A stretch of DNA of 26,074 nt. Origin: a virus. A program made the position numbers and the translations under genes. Position 1 is the stretch's first letter. Every line of letters starts with the position of its first letter. Location: positions 1-26,074 of the IMG/VR virus record IMGVR_UViG_3300037189_002471. One strand, given 5' to 3'. Of this stretch, positions 1 to 7,749 are shown piece by piece. The notes beneath the pieces were generated by a model that saw nothing but the letters and a program-made list of their open reading frames with translations, was not told the origin of the DNA and did not search any database.

Positions 1-1
1 G

Positions 2-826
2 TCTCGCACGACTATTTGGCGTGACATGTCTGGTCTTGAGGATAAAGGGTTAGTTGACACCCACCGTACTAAGCGCAACCTGGGTAAGTTCTGGAAGAAC
101 AAGTACCAGCTTTTGTCTCCATGTTTCATTTCTGAAACTAAGGGGGTTGACATCGATGTTGAGGGTGTTTTACCATGTCTCACAGATGAAACATCAACAG
201 CTGATATAGATATTACTACTGATACAGCTGATACTACTAAAGTAAAGAATACTACGTATTCTTTAGGGGCTAGGGCCCCGAAAAAGAAGGAGGTTGCTGT
301 GGTTAATCGTTGGAAAGACGATGACGACAACATTGCGGGTTTTGGTTTGTTGGAGGACGAGGTTCAGGCTAAGGCTAAGCCAGTGTCGAAGAGAGACCCG
401 AAGACTCGTCGTCAGCGACCTCAGGAGGAGTGGACTGCTGCGGATGTGGCTTCAGAGTTTTCGGCTAGGGTTTACGACAAGATTCGTGGCATCCCAGGCT
501 TGGTGAACACTAACGCTTTGCGTGGTGCTTTGGCTGCTAACCGTTCACGGTTTGAGATGAACGCCACCTTGGAGATGGAACTGATGGACCGTTTCTTTGG
601 TGACGAGAGAAACCTTGCCTCGATTAAGGGTTCGCCTAAGAAAGCTCACGGCATCTTTTTGAACTTCATCACGATGAACGTTACGAAGGTTGTTGAGGAC
701 TTGGAGATGACCTCTGAGGATAAGGACGAGAATTACATTTACGCTTCGGATGGTAAGCGATTTGACAAATCTATGCCTGGTAGGAGAGACTTGGCAGAGT
801 ACGAAGAAAAGTTAAGGAGGGCTTAA
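2..826 (+). CDS. Winged-helix DNA-binding replication protein, 5' end outside the window
   Basis: The frame is open to the left edge. The codons before the first ATG (26) encode TTIWRDM, which fits the recognition helix of a winged-helix domain that continues as LEDKGLV and then a basic wing ending near YQLL. The true start is therefore upstream of the window and the ATG at 26 is internal. A Thr/Asp-rich, low-complexity linker follows (about residues 40-75 counted from 26), then a basic patch and a helical C-terminal domain of about 150 residues that matches no family I can name. The gene overlaps the DnaC-like loader by 1 nt (TAATG at 824-828). A wHTH-linker-helical layout directly before a helicase loader resembles phage replication initiators or DnaD-type proteins. 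That role is inferred; the DNA-binding domain is visible. Confidence 0.75.
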   Translation, partial: SRTTIWRDMSGLEDKGLVDTHRTKRNLGKFWKNKYQLLSPCFISETKGVDIDVEGVLPCLTDETSTADIDITTDTADTTKVKNTTYSLGARAPKKKEVAVVNRWKDDDDNIAGFGLLEDEVQAKAKPVSKRDPKTRRQRPQEEWTAADVASEFSARVYDKIRGIPGLVNTNALRGALAANRSRFEMNATLEMELMDRFFGDERNLASIKGSPKKAHGIFLNFITMNVTKVVEDLEMTSEDKDENYIYASDGKRFDKSMPGRRDLAEYEEKLRRA

Positions 827-1548
827 TGAGTTACGACGTTAGTAAGTTGTCACCGAACAAGAAACACTGGTTGTTGCGTGGCGCTAACATCCCCAGCCGT
901 TTTATCGGATTGGAGCCTAAGGACATTGCCGAGCGCACTGGCGGGTTCCCTGAAGACATTGACGTTTGGTTGGAGCGTGCCATTGACGGCGAGATTATCA
1001 AGCAGATTGGCGGACTGGGTCGCACCGGTGTTGGCTTGTTGTTTGATGGCGGTCCTGGTTTGGGTAAGACTACTCACGCTGTGACGGCTGCTATGGAGTT
1101 TGTCCGTATGCTGCCTGAGGACGACGAGAAGGCACGTGAGGTTTTGCAGATGAAACCTGACGACTACGGCATGAAGTGCCGCCCTATCTATTACATGACT
1201 TTCCCAGAGTTTCTGAGCCGCAAGAAGATGATGTTTGATGCGGAGCCTGAGACTAAGAAGTTGATGCAGCTGGAGATGGAAGGGTTCCATGGCCGTTGCA
1301 AGGAAGACAGTCTGAATGTTCGTGTCTTGGTCTTAGATGACCTTGGCAAGGAGTATGGTTCAGAGTATGACAACACATCATTTGACGAGGTGCTTCGTTC
1401 TCGTTATGATAAAGCACTGCCCACAATTATCACCACTAACGTGAATCGTGATAACTGGAAGAAACAGTATGGCGAGGCTATGGGCAGTTTCGCACACGAA
1501 GCATTTACTAGAGTACGTATTATAGGAGAGGACCTGAGGAGAGCATGA
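826..1548 (+). CDS. DnaC-like AAA+ helicase loader
   Basis: This is a 240-residue AAA+ ATPase of the DnaC/IstB type. The Walker A motif GGPGLGKTT is at residues 75-83, Walker B VLVLDDL at 167-173, the sensor-1 strand ending TTN at about 200-205, and an FTRVR segment near 227-231 suits the arginine-finger region. Loaders of this family use ATP to place the replicative helicase on single-stranded DNA. The position between a winged-helix protein and, three genes on, a DnaB-like helicase supports loader over IstB transposition helper, and no transposase is nearby. Start and upstream stop overlap as TAATG with AAGGAGG a few bases before. The end overlaps the next gene as ATGA. Confidence 0.9.
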   Translation: MSYDVSKLSPNKKHWLLRGANIPSRFIGLEPKDIAERTGGFPEDIDVWLERAIDGEIIKQIGGLGRTGVGLLFDGGPGLGKTTHAVTAAMEFVRMLPEDDEKAREVLQMKPDDYGMKCRPIYYMTFPEFLSRKKMMFDAEPETKKLMQLEMEGFHGRCKEDSLNVRVLVLDDLGKEYGSEYDNTSFDEVLRSRYDKALPTIITTNVNRDNWKKQYGEAMGSFAHEAFTRVRIIGEDLRRA

Positions 1549-1853
1549 GGAAAGAAGTAAAGATGGACATTGCCTGGAGAACAGTACAGCTGTTTATTAG
1601 TCTGGACGGAGTTGCAGAAGTCGAAGTTGACGCAGAGAACCACGAAAAAATCCGTTGTTCTTGCAAGAACTTCGTTGCAACCGCAAGGTGCCGCCACAGC
1701 AAGTACGTTAAGAACCGCATGAACGATGGCAACGGTCATTACGAAGTCCAGGTCCCTGAAGATGTAGATGACGACGAAGCCATTAATGCAATGGCAGACC
1801 CGATTAAGTGGCGCTCGTTTGTAATCAAGCACGGCGAGGTTGAGGTTCTGTAG
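1545..1853 (+). CDS. SWIM zinc-finger protein
   Basis: This 102-residue protein carries C38-S-C40-x8-C49-R-H51, the CxCxnCxH signature of the SWIM zinc finger, a fold known to bind DNA or protein partners. The rest is a short N-terminal beta-rich part and an acidic C-terminal tail. The start overlaps the loader stop by 4 nt (ATGA at 1545-1548) and a GAGGAGA ribosome-binding site lies just upstream. The gene sits between the helicase loader and the helicase, which suggests a role in replication or recombination, but the exact function cannot be read from the sequence. The motif is clear; the biological role is inference. Confidence 0.75.
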   Translation: MRKEVKMDIAWRTVQLFISLDGVAEVEVDAENHEKIRCSCKNFVATARCRHSKYVKNRMNDGNGHYEVQVPEDVDDDEAINAMADPIKWRSFVIKHGEVEVL

Positions 1854-2269
1854 TGCTCAATGGAGATATTTCTAACGAGACATCTCCACGCATTATTGTG
1901 GTGGTGGATGTTGTGGCCGATAGTTATGTTCAGGATAGTCGCAAACTTATGCGTACTACTCAGGAGCGTGTATTTAACGGCCTCAACAACCCAGCACTAT
2001 CTTACCTTTGGAACATCTCGTCAAAGTTCGGTCTATCAGTTGAGTTGGCTGGTTTTGAGAACGAGCTCTGGACAGAGGAACTTTTGGATAAGATAATGGA
2101 CAAGTTGGAACGGCGTGGTGGCAACCCCTTCAACTATTCCGAGGTTTACGCTAACATCGATGACTTCATCGGTGAACTGCCTTACAGGAGCAACCTGAGG
2201 GGCGTTATAGATTTAAAGGACAGAGTTGCTAGATACGGGTCTATTGGACTTGAGCTAGAGAACTTGTAA
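1853..2269 (+). CDS. Conserved-looking hypothetical protein in replication operon
   Basis: This is a 138-residue protein of no family I recognise. It starts with GTG overlapping the previous TAG by 1 nt (TAGTG at 1851-1855), with GAGGT upstream. A hydrophobic strand RIIVVVDVVADSY near the N-terminus resembles the first beta strand of an alpha/beta nucleotide- or metal-binding fold, but no complete motif can be seen. The remainder is mixed helix with many charged residues. It lies between the SWIM protein and the DnaB-like helicase in an unbroken operon, so it is probably expressed early with the replication genes. The CDS is well supported; the function is unknown. Confidence 0.75.
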   Translation: MLNGDISNETSPRIIVVVDVVADSYVQDSRKLMRTTQERVFNGLNNPALSYLWNISSKFGLSVELAGFENELWTEELLDKIMDKLERRGGNPFNYSEVYANIDDFIGELPYRSNLRGVIDLKDRVARYGSIGLELENL

Positions 2270-2286
2270 GACAACAGAGGGCAAAC

Positions 2287-3534
2287 ATGGCATACGATAA
2301 CGAATACCGCTTAGTCAGTAAGGTGATTGCTGACCGCAACATCGTTCCGGTTCTTGAGCGTGGCATCAAGGACGACTGGATTGTTGACGACGACCTCCGT
2401 CGAGTGTGGAAGTTTGTTCGTGAACACTACGGCAACTACCGTGAGGTACCGACAGCGGTCACGGTTGTAGACAACTTCCCCAACTTCAAGGTACTAAAGG
2501 TCGAAGATGCTATTGAGTATCTGATTGACACTATGGTGGCTTACCGCCGCCGTCTTCTGACCCGCAATGGTATTGAGCAGGTTATCTCTAAAGTTGAGAT
2601 GAACGACCACGACGGCGCTCTCAACGAGATGTCAAAGACAGTCACGATTGTTAATGACCAGGGCGTAGTTGGTACCACTCACGTAGATGTTACCGTTGAC
2701 CCAGACAAGTTCTGGGAACAGTATCAGGATGTTCAGAACAGCAAGTTGCTGGGCGTACCAACAGGGTTTGAGAAAATCGACGAGGCTACCGCAGGACTAC
2801 AGGGCGGACAGTTAGTTACTGTAATCGCCCCACCGAAGACCGGTAAGTCTCAGATTTGTTTGCAGATGGCGGAGAACGTTCACGCCGCAGGTCTAGTGCC
2901 TATGTTCCAGTCGTTTGAGATGAATAACCACGAGCAGACACAGCGTTACTTGTCGTTGAGTTCACACATCTCGAACGCCCGTTTCCGTAGGGGTAAGCTC
3001 CAGGCTGCCGAAGAAGACCGTTTGCTGCAGCGCCTAGACGACCTGAAGACAGAGAAACCATTCCACTTGGTTGACGCTGTTAACGGTCTGACTATCGACT
3101 CGTTAATGGCTAAGGCCGAGCAGTTGAACCCAGACATCCTGTTCGTCGATGGTGTATACCTGATGCTGGACCAGGTTACTGGTGAGGCCAACACCCCACA
3201 GGCGCTTACCAACATCACCCGAGGTCTCAAGCGTGTAGCTCAGAGACTGAACATCCCTATTGTTATTTCTACGCAGACTTTGTTGTGGAAGATGAAGGGC
3301 GGCAAAGTATCCGCTGACTCTATCGGTTATTCGTCCTCGTTCTTTCAGGACTCTGACGTAATCCTAGGTTTGGAACCAGTAGAAGAAGACGAGGAAATTC
3401 GTTTGCTGAAAGTTGTGCAGGCACGTAACTGCCCACCATCAGAAACTTCCATCACTTGGCGTTGGGACACCGGCTGTTTCCATGACGAGTCTAAGCAGGC
3501 CAACTGCAAGTTCTGCAGCCCATTTGGTAGATAA
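2287..3534 (+). CDS. dnaB: DnaB-like replicative DNA helicase
   Basis: This 415-residue protein is a RecA-fold, superfamily 4 helicase. The N-terminal part (to about 130) is a helical domain like the DnaB N-domain and linker. The motor begins with GVPTGFEKID, followed by Walker A APPKTGKS at 181-188, Walker B ILFVDG at 274-279 and the polar STQ strand at 328-330. It should unwind duplex DNA at the fork and work with the loader upstream and the primase directly downstream. A C-terminal cluster C397, H399, C407, C410 could bind a metal, an unusual tail for this family. All glutamine codons I inspected are CAG. The start has AGAGGGCAAAC in front of it; the stop overlaps the primase ATG by 1 nt. 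Confidence 0.92.
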   Translation: MAYDNEYRLVSKVIADRNIVPVLERGIKDDWIVDDDLRRVWKFVREHYGNYREVPTAVTVVDNFPNFKVLKVEDAIEYLIDTMVAYRRRLLTRNGIEQVISKVEMNDHDGALNEMSKTVTIVNDQGVVGTTHVDVTVDPDKFWEQYQDVQNSKLLGVPTGFEKIDEATAGLQGGQLVTVIAPPKTGKSQICLQMAENVHAAGLVPMFQSFEMNNHEQTQRYLSLSSHISNARFRRGKLQAAEEDRLLQRLDDLKTEKPFHLVDAVNGLTIDSLMAKAEQLNPDILFVDGVYLMLDQVTGEANTPQALTNITRGLKRVAQRLNIPIVISTQTLLWKMKGGKVSADSIGYSSSFFQDSDVILGLEPVEEDEEIRLLKVVQARNCPPSETSITWRWDTGCFHDESKQANCKFCSPFGR

Positions 3535-4502
3535 TGCGCCAGATTAATGTAGGCGAAGTTCTTGAGTCACTAGGGCTTGAGTACAGCGAACGTTCGGCCG
3601 AGGCTAACGCCCTGTGTCCAGCCCACTTCGCTAGAACAGGTAGGGAAGACCACTCCCCTTCCTGGTGGATAAACCTTGAGTCAGGTATGCACATCTGTTT
3701 TTCTTGCGGGTACAAGGGAAACATCCTTCACTTAGTTTGCGATGTTCTACAGTTCTACACCAAGACCGCCGAAGGTGTTGTCTACGACTACCGAGCAGCC
3801 GAAGAGTGGCTGGCTGGCAAGATTGAGGTCTCACCAGAACGGCTTCTGGAGATTGTTCGTGCTCTTCCAAACTATGTGGAGTCATACCCTAAGCCTGTTC
3901 CCATGTCCGAGGCACGCCTAGTGCTATTCACCGAGCCCCCTCAGGAAGCCCTAGACTCCAGAAACATTACGGCAGAGTCAGCCCAGGCTTACGGGGTTTT
4001 GTGGGACCCAAAGAAATCCGCTTGGGTTCTTCCACTGCGAGACCCGCACTTTAATGAATTGATGGGTTGGCAGGAGAAGGGTACAGTGCAGCGCACTTTC
4101 TTTAACCGCCCCACAGGGCTCCAGAAGTCTAAGACGCTGTTCGGGGTACAGAACCAGCAGGAAGACCTAGTAGTAGTCGTAGAGTCTCCCTTGGACTGCT
4201 TGCGGCTGTTCAGCGCCGGTTTTACGAGTGCCGTGGCAATCTGTGGGTCAACTCCTAGTGTGGAGCAGATTAGGCTCCTTCGTTACTCTGACCGCATCAT
4301 CGCTGCATTTGATACAGATACCGCTGGCAAGAAAGCTTCTAAAGAAATGCTAGAGTTTGCCCGTAAATACGGTTTAAATCTCTCGTATTTCAACTATGGT
4401 AGTACTGGTAAGAAAGACCCAGGCGACCTCACCGATGACGAGATTGCGTGGGGAATCCACAATGCAAAGTCGTCAGTACTCGGTGAAAAGGCGTATGTTT
4501 AA
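3534..4502 (+). CDS. dnaG: DnaG-type DNA primase (CHC2 zinc finger plus TOPRIM)
   Basis: This 322-residue primase has an N-terminal CHC2-type zinc site (C28, H31, C55, C58) for template recognition and a TOPRIM catalytic core with the glutamate in VVES (E217), the acidic pair in FDTDTAG (D260, D262) and a DPGD motif at 285-288. It would lay down RNA primers for the polymerase encoded downstream. It is shorter than bacterial DnaG and lacks a C-terminal helicase-binding domain of usual size, as is common in phages. The start overlaps the helicase stop (TAATG) with little Shine-Dalgarno sequence, suggesting translational coupling. The end overlaps the SNF2 gene by about 8 nt. Confidence 0.92.
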   Translation: MRQINVGEVLESLGLEYSERSAEANALCPAHFARTGREDHSPSWWINLESGMHICFSCGYKGNILHLVCDVLQFYTKTAEGVVYDYRAAEEWLAGKIEVSPERLLEIVRALPNYVESYPKPVPMSEARLVLFTEPPQEALDSRNITAESAQAYGVLWDPKKSAWVLPLRDPHFNELMGWQEKGTVQRTFFNRPTGLQKSKTLFGVQNQQEDLVVVVESPLDCLRLFSAGFTSAVAICGSTPSVEQIRLLRYSDRIIAAFDTDTAGKKASKEMLEFARKYGLNLSYFNYGSTGKKDPGDLTDDEIAWGIHNAKSSVLGEKAYV

Positions 4503-6060
4503 GGGCACACTAAAACCATACCAAGAAGAAGCAGTAGCAAAGATGGTCTCGATGCAGACCGTGCTTGTAGCGTACGAAATGGGTTTGGGAAAAACTCCTA
4601 TGACCATCGCTGCTGTAGAAACACTGAGAGACGCAGGGCAAGTTAAGCAAACTGTGCTAGTGCTTTGCCTTTCAAGTTTGAAATACCAATGGCAAAAGGA
4701 AGTCACCAAGTTTAGTGACTCCACTGCTTTAGTTATTGACGGAACCCCAAAGCAACGTCAATCACAATACGACATCCATACCGATTACGACTACGTAATC
4801 ATGAACTACGAACAGGTTGTAAATGACTGGGAAATCATTAAAGCTTTTACGTTTAGTGCAATCATTTGTGATGAAGCTACGGCTATCAAGGGATTCAAGG
4901 CTAAACGAGCTAAACGAGTTAAAGAAATTGCAAAAAGAATACCTATCCGATTCGCACTCACAGGAACACCGATAGAGAACGGCAAGCCTGAGGAAATCTT
5001 TTCCATCATGCAATTTGTCAACTCCCAAGTGCTGGGAAGGTTCGACATCTTTGACAAAACTTTTATCGTAAGAAACTACTTTGGCGGCGTCCAACGTTAC
5101 CGGAACTTAGAGTTGCTACACTCAAAGCTCCAACAGTTTTCCGTTAGAAAGTCTCAGAAAGACGAAGATGTTAAGCCTTACTTGCCTGACGCAATCTACC
5201 GAGAACCAATACTTGTTAAGTTAGATAGTAAATCCCAAAAGCTCTACAACGTAATTGCTGAAGACCTCAAAACAGTTTTGTCAGAGGCTCGTGATATGTT
5301 TGGTTCTTCGTTCAATGTGGCGTCACACTACGGTCAGCAGTACGACCCTGGGGACCCCGCTAACGAACTGCGGGGGCAAATCATGTCAAGAATTGGGGCT
5401 ATGCGTATGCTGTGCTCGGGGTTTAGCACTCTGGTTGCAAGCGTCGCTAACTTCGATGCCCATAATGGCAAGGGCAGCGCCTACATCCACTCGTTGTCGG
5501 ACAAGGTCAAGGAGCTCACCAAAGCCCCCAAACGAGACACTTTGATTGACTACCTGAAAGACCACCTAGACATTGACCCCAGTTACAAGGCTGTGGTATT
5601 CTCTAGTTATGTCACGTCAGTGTGGGACATTGTTGCTAACCTAGAAAACGCCGGATACATGGCGGTTGGATATACAGGAGAAATGAATGCCAAACAAAAA
5701 GAAGAAGCCAAAGTCAACTTTCAAGGAAGACCTGACATCCGTGTTCTTGTTTCTAGTGATGCTGGGGGATATGGCGTGGATTTACCTCAAGCAAATCTTC
5801 TCGTCAATTACGACCAACCGTGGTCGTCGGGACTAGCAGTTCAACGAAACGGTAGGATAAACAGGGCATCTAGCACCTGGCCAAGCATCACCATACAGGA
5901 CATACTAGTTCTTGACTCAATTGAACAACGGCAGTACGATATGTTAAAGCAGAAAAGCAACGTCGCTGGGGCCATCCTTGATGGTACCGGAATTAACGAA
6001 AAGGGCGGGGTTGACTTAACTGTTGGAAGTCTAATAGACTTCTTAAGTAAAACTAATTAG
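4495..6060 (+). CDS. SNF2-family DNA helicase/translocase
   Basis: This 521-residue superfamily 2 protein has motif I MGLGKT (29-34), motif II DEAT (126-129), motif III LTGTP (145-149), motif V near SSDAGGYGVDL (about 411-421) and motif VI QRNGRINR (440-447). Proteins of this family translocate on duplex DNA and remodel forks or displace bound proteins. The start is uncertain: ATG 4495 gives an 8-nt ATGTTTAA overlap with the primase stop, like other junctions here, and begins at the family core. ATG 4462 has GGGGA upstream and is the main alternative. Its glutamine codons are mostly CAA, unlike the CAG-only neighbouring replication genes, which hints at a separate origin. Confidence 0.9.
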   Translation: MFKGTLKPYQEEAVAKMVSMQTVLVAYEMGLGKTPMTIAAVETLRDAGQVKQTVLVLCLSSLKYQWQKEVTKFSDSTALVIDGTPKQRQSQYDIHTDYDYVIMNYEQVVNDWEIIKAFTFSAIICDEATAIKGFKAKRAKRVKEIAKRIPIRFALTGTPIENGKPEEIFSIMQFVNSQVLGRFDIFDKTFIVRNYFGGVQRYRNLELLHSKLQQFSVRKSQKDEDVKPYLPDAIYREPILVKLDSKSQKLYNVIAEDLKTVLSEARDMFGSSFNVASHYGQQYDPGDPANELRGQIMSRIGAMRMLCSGFSTLVASVANFDAHNGKGSAYIHSLSDKVKELTKAPKRDTLIDYLKDHLDIDPSYKAVVFSSYVTSVWDIVANLENAGYMAVGYTGEMNAKQKEEAKVNFQGRPDIRVLVSSDAGGYGVDLPQANLLVNYDQPWSSGLAVQRNGRINRASSTWPSITIQDILVLDSIEQRQYDMLKQKSNVAGAILDGTGINEKGGVDLTVGSLIDFLSKTN

Positions 6061-6069
6061 GAGGGCCTA

Positions 6070-6513
6070 ATGGCAAAACGCATCGAAGAAGAAATCCGTC
6101 CAATTGTCACCCCAGATGACATTGCGGGCCAGGTAAAGGAATATCTTTACGTAAAGAAGAACATCGACCAGATGGAGACTCGCTCAAAGGAGCTTCGTGA
6201 AAGACTGTTCTCTCACCTTGATGAAGACGGTTACGAAGACGACAAGGGAAACATCCAGCTTGAACTTGACACAGACGTTGACGGCATTGTTCGCCTAGAG
6301 AAGCAGCGTCGTGTTACTCGTAAACTAAACGAGCCGAAGGCTGACGAGATTCTTTCAGAACTCGGATTGAAAGACGAGATTTTTGTCTTGACTCCAGTTC
6401 TTGATGAAGACAAGTTGATGGCTGCTTTCTACGAAGGCAAGATTACGGAAGAACAGCTAGACGAAATGTTCCCATCGAGCGTCGTCTGGGCATTAAGGAC
6501 TTTGAAGAGCTAG
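6070..6513 (+). CDS. Hypothetical protein with coiled-coil segment
   Basis: This is a 147-residue acidic protein with a long charged helix from about residue 18 to 50 that looks like a coiled coil, then a short beta section around DKGNIQLELD and a helical C-terminus. I do not recognise the family. A strong GGAGGG site just before the ATG (6061-6066) supports the start. It lies between the SNF2 helicase and the MerR-like protein, in the replication operon, so a helper role in DNA metabolism is plausible but not shown by any motif. Confidence 0.75.
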   Translation: MAKRIEEEIRPIVTPDDIAGQVKEYLYVKKNIDQMETRSKELRERLFSHLDEDGYEDDKGNIQLELDTDVDGIVRLEKQRRVTRKLNEPKADEILSELGLKDEIFVLTPVLDEDKLMAAFYEGKITEEQLDEMFPSSVVWALRTLKS

Positions 6514-6514
6514 A

Positions 6515-6991
6515 ATGACTATTCGTGGCGAAGCTGACATCCTCAAGTCATTTGAGGGGTTAGACCGTGTTCCTGGGTCTAAACAGAAGCGCCGTGAACC
6601 TTCTCAGCTTTCAGAAAAACGTAAAAAGAAAGCAATGGGGGAGACTAACGGCTGGGATTCAGACCCAATCGTTAAGTCTGTCAAAGGAGTCGAGACCGAG
6701 CTCTTTACCATCAGCGCACTTGCGTTGGCTTTGGAAAAAGAGATTGTGACTATTAGGCTCTGGGAGAAGAAGGGGTACATCCCTAACGCTCCATACCGCT
6801 TGCGTTCTAAAAGTTTAAATGGTAAAAAAGTAAATGGTAATCGTGTTTACACACGAGAGCTGATAGAGATTGCTATTGAGGAGTTTGCAAGTCGTAGACT
6901 TCTTGGTTCCGCTCGTGTAGAATGGAAAAAGCATGAAGACCTCACAGAGGCGTTAGTTCGTCGCTGGAAGGAAAAAACAGAGAGTCAATAG
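6515..6991 (+). CDS. MerR-like helix-turn-helix DNA-binding protein
   Basis: This is a 158-residue basic protein. After a charged, probably disordered N-terminal 60 residues, the segment from about 64 to 115 has the MerR-type winged-helix pattern: FTISALA, a second helix ending IRLWEKKGYIP, then a wing and RVYTRELIE. This arrangement binds DNA. No C-terminal ligand- or metal-binding domain typical of full MerR regulators is present; a short basic helical tail closes the protein. It could be a transcriptional regulator or an origin- or recombination-associated DNA-binding protein. Only one base separates it from the gene before, and the Shine-Dalgarno sequence is weak. Confidence 0.75.
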   Translation: MTIRGEADILKSFEGLDRVPGSKQKRREPSQLSEKRKKKAMGETNGWDSDPIVKSVKGVETELFTISALALALEKEIVTIRLWEKKGYIPNAPYRLRSKSLNGKKVNGNRVYTRELIEIAIEEFASRRLLGSARVEWKKHEDLTEALVRRWKEKTESQ

Positions 6992-7036
6992 ACCTCCGAC
7001 AACCGCCGATAAGGCCGATTAGAAAGAAGAAACACC

Positions 7037-7687
7037 ATGGTTAATAACCCAACCATTGATGCTGACCAGTACCTTACTGAAGACAGCGTTGACGCCAAGC
7101 CAAAGCATGGCACCACTGTACAGGCTGGATGGGAAGCAGCATCTGCATTCCTAAAGCCAAAGGAAAAGAGCAACGCCTACGCCACGGACTTTAAGTTCTC
7201 GGAGCAGGCACAGCTTGTTCGTTTCCTCGATGACGCACCGTTCATGGTTTATGAGCAGCACTGGATTGACCGTGAAGGACGCAAGTCTTTCGTATGTCTC
7301 GGTGACGAGTGCCCTCTATGCACCATTGCCGGAGACAAGCCTCGTGCTCGTTTTGCGTTTAACATCCTTGCTTTTGCGGATGGAACCCCTGAAGTACAGA
7401 TTATGACTGTACCTATTACCATGGCACGCCAGCTACAGGCTGCCAGCGATGACCCTCGTCGTGGACCGCTGACTAAGTACTACTGGTCAGTATCACGTCT
7501 AGGCATGGGCCGTGACACTCAGTACACCCTTGAGCGTGTACGTGCCACTGACCTTGCTGAAGAGTGGGAGTTGGATGCGGACGACCTTGACGCTGTTGCG
7601 GCCAAGGCTGTGAAGTACGACACCAAAGCAATTTACATCAGCCCTCGTGAAGAGTTGCTTGACGTTGCTCGTGCGCTAGTCGCTTAA
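7037..7687 (+). CDS. Single-stranded DNA-binding protein, gp32-like
   Basis: This 216-residue protein resembles the OB-fold core of T4 gp32-type SSBs. H75, C87, C92 and C95 in the segment around CLGDECPLC give an H-C-C-C set like the zinc site of gp32, followed by a basic and aromatic stretch (PRARFAFN) that suits a strand of the OB fold. The N-terminal 40 residues are polar. It would coat single-stranded DNA during replication and recombination. A 45-base spacer precedes it and a strong hairpin follows 11 bases after the stop, so its expression level may be set separately from the polymerase. Family assignment rests on the motif pattern; the match is not close over the whole length. Confidence 0.7.
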   Translation: MVNNPTIDADQYLTEDSVDAKPKHGTTVQAGWEAASAFLKPKEKSNAYATDFKFSEQAQLVRFLDDAPFMVYEQHWIDREGRKSFVCLGDECPLCTIAGDKPRARFAFNILAFADGTPEVQIMTVPITMARQLQAASDDPRRGPLTKYYWSVSRLGMGRDTQYTLERVRATDLAEEWELDADDLDAVAAKAVKYDTKAIYISPREELLDVARALVA

Positions 7688-7697
7688 TCCTTTTCCA

Positions 7698-7728
7698 AGG
7701 GGGCTGGGGTTTTGTGCCTCAGCCCCCT
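7698..7728 (+). terminator. Strong hairpin after SSB gene, possible terminator or attenuator
   Basis: The arms 7698-7709 and 7717-7728 pair over 12 bp with a single G-U wobble and a 7-nt loop. Five consecutive G-C pairs make it very stable. It starts 11 bases after the SSB stop and ends 21 bases before the polymerase ATG. No run of T follows on either strand, so it is not a canonical intrinsic terminator; stems without U-tracts are described as terminators or mRNA-stability elements in actinobacteria. It probably lowers read-through or stabilises the SSB message. Confidence 0.6.
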
Positions 7729-7749
7729 ACAATCTTCATTAGGGCAAAC

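Noticed and set aside
850-1290. Minus-strand open frames, the longest of them opposite the helicase loader, nuclease and ORFan genes
   Set aside because: All lie opposite clear plus-strand genes, lack domain content and ribosome-binding sites, and no intergenic space exists for promoters.
826-1548. IstB-type transposition helper
   Set aside because: The AAA+ motifs fit both, but no transposase or terminal inverted repeats are nearby and the context is a primosome operon.
7714-7749. GTG at 7714 as polymerase start
   Set aside because: It lies within the stable hairpin with no ribosome-binding site; ATG 7750 has AGGGC upstream and starts near the exonuclease fold.
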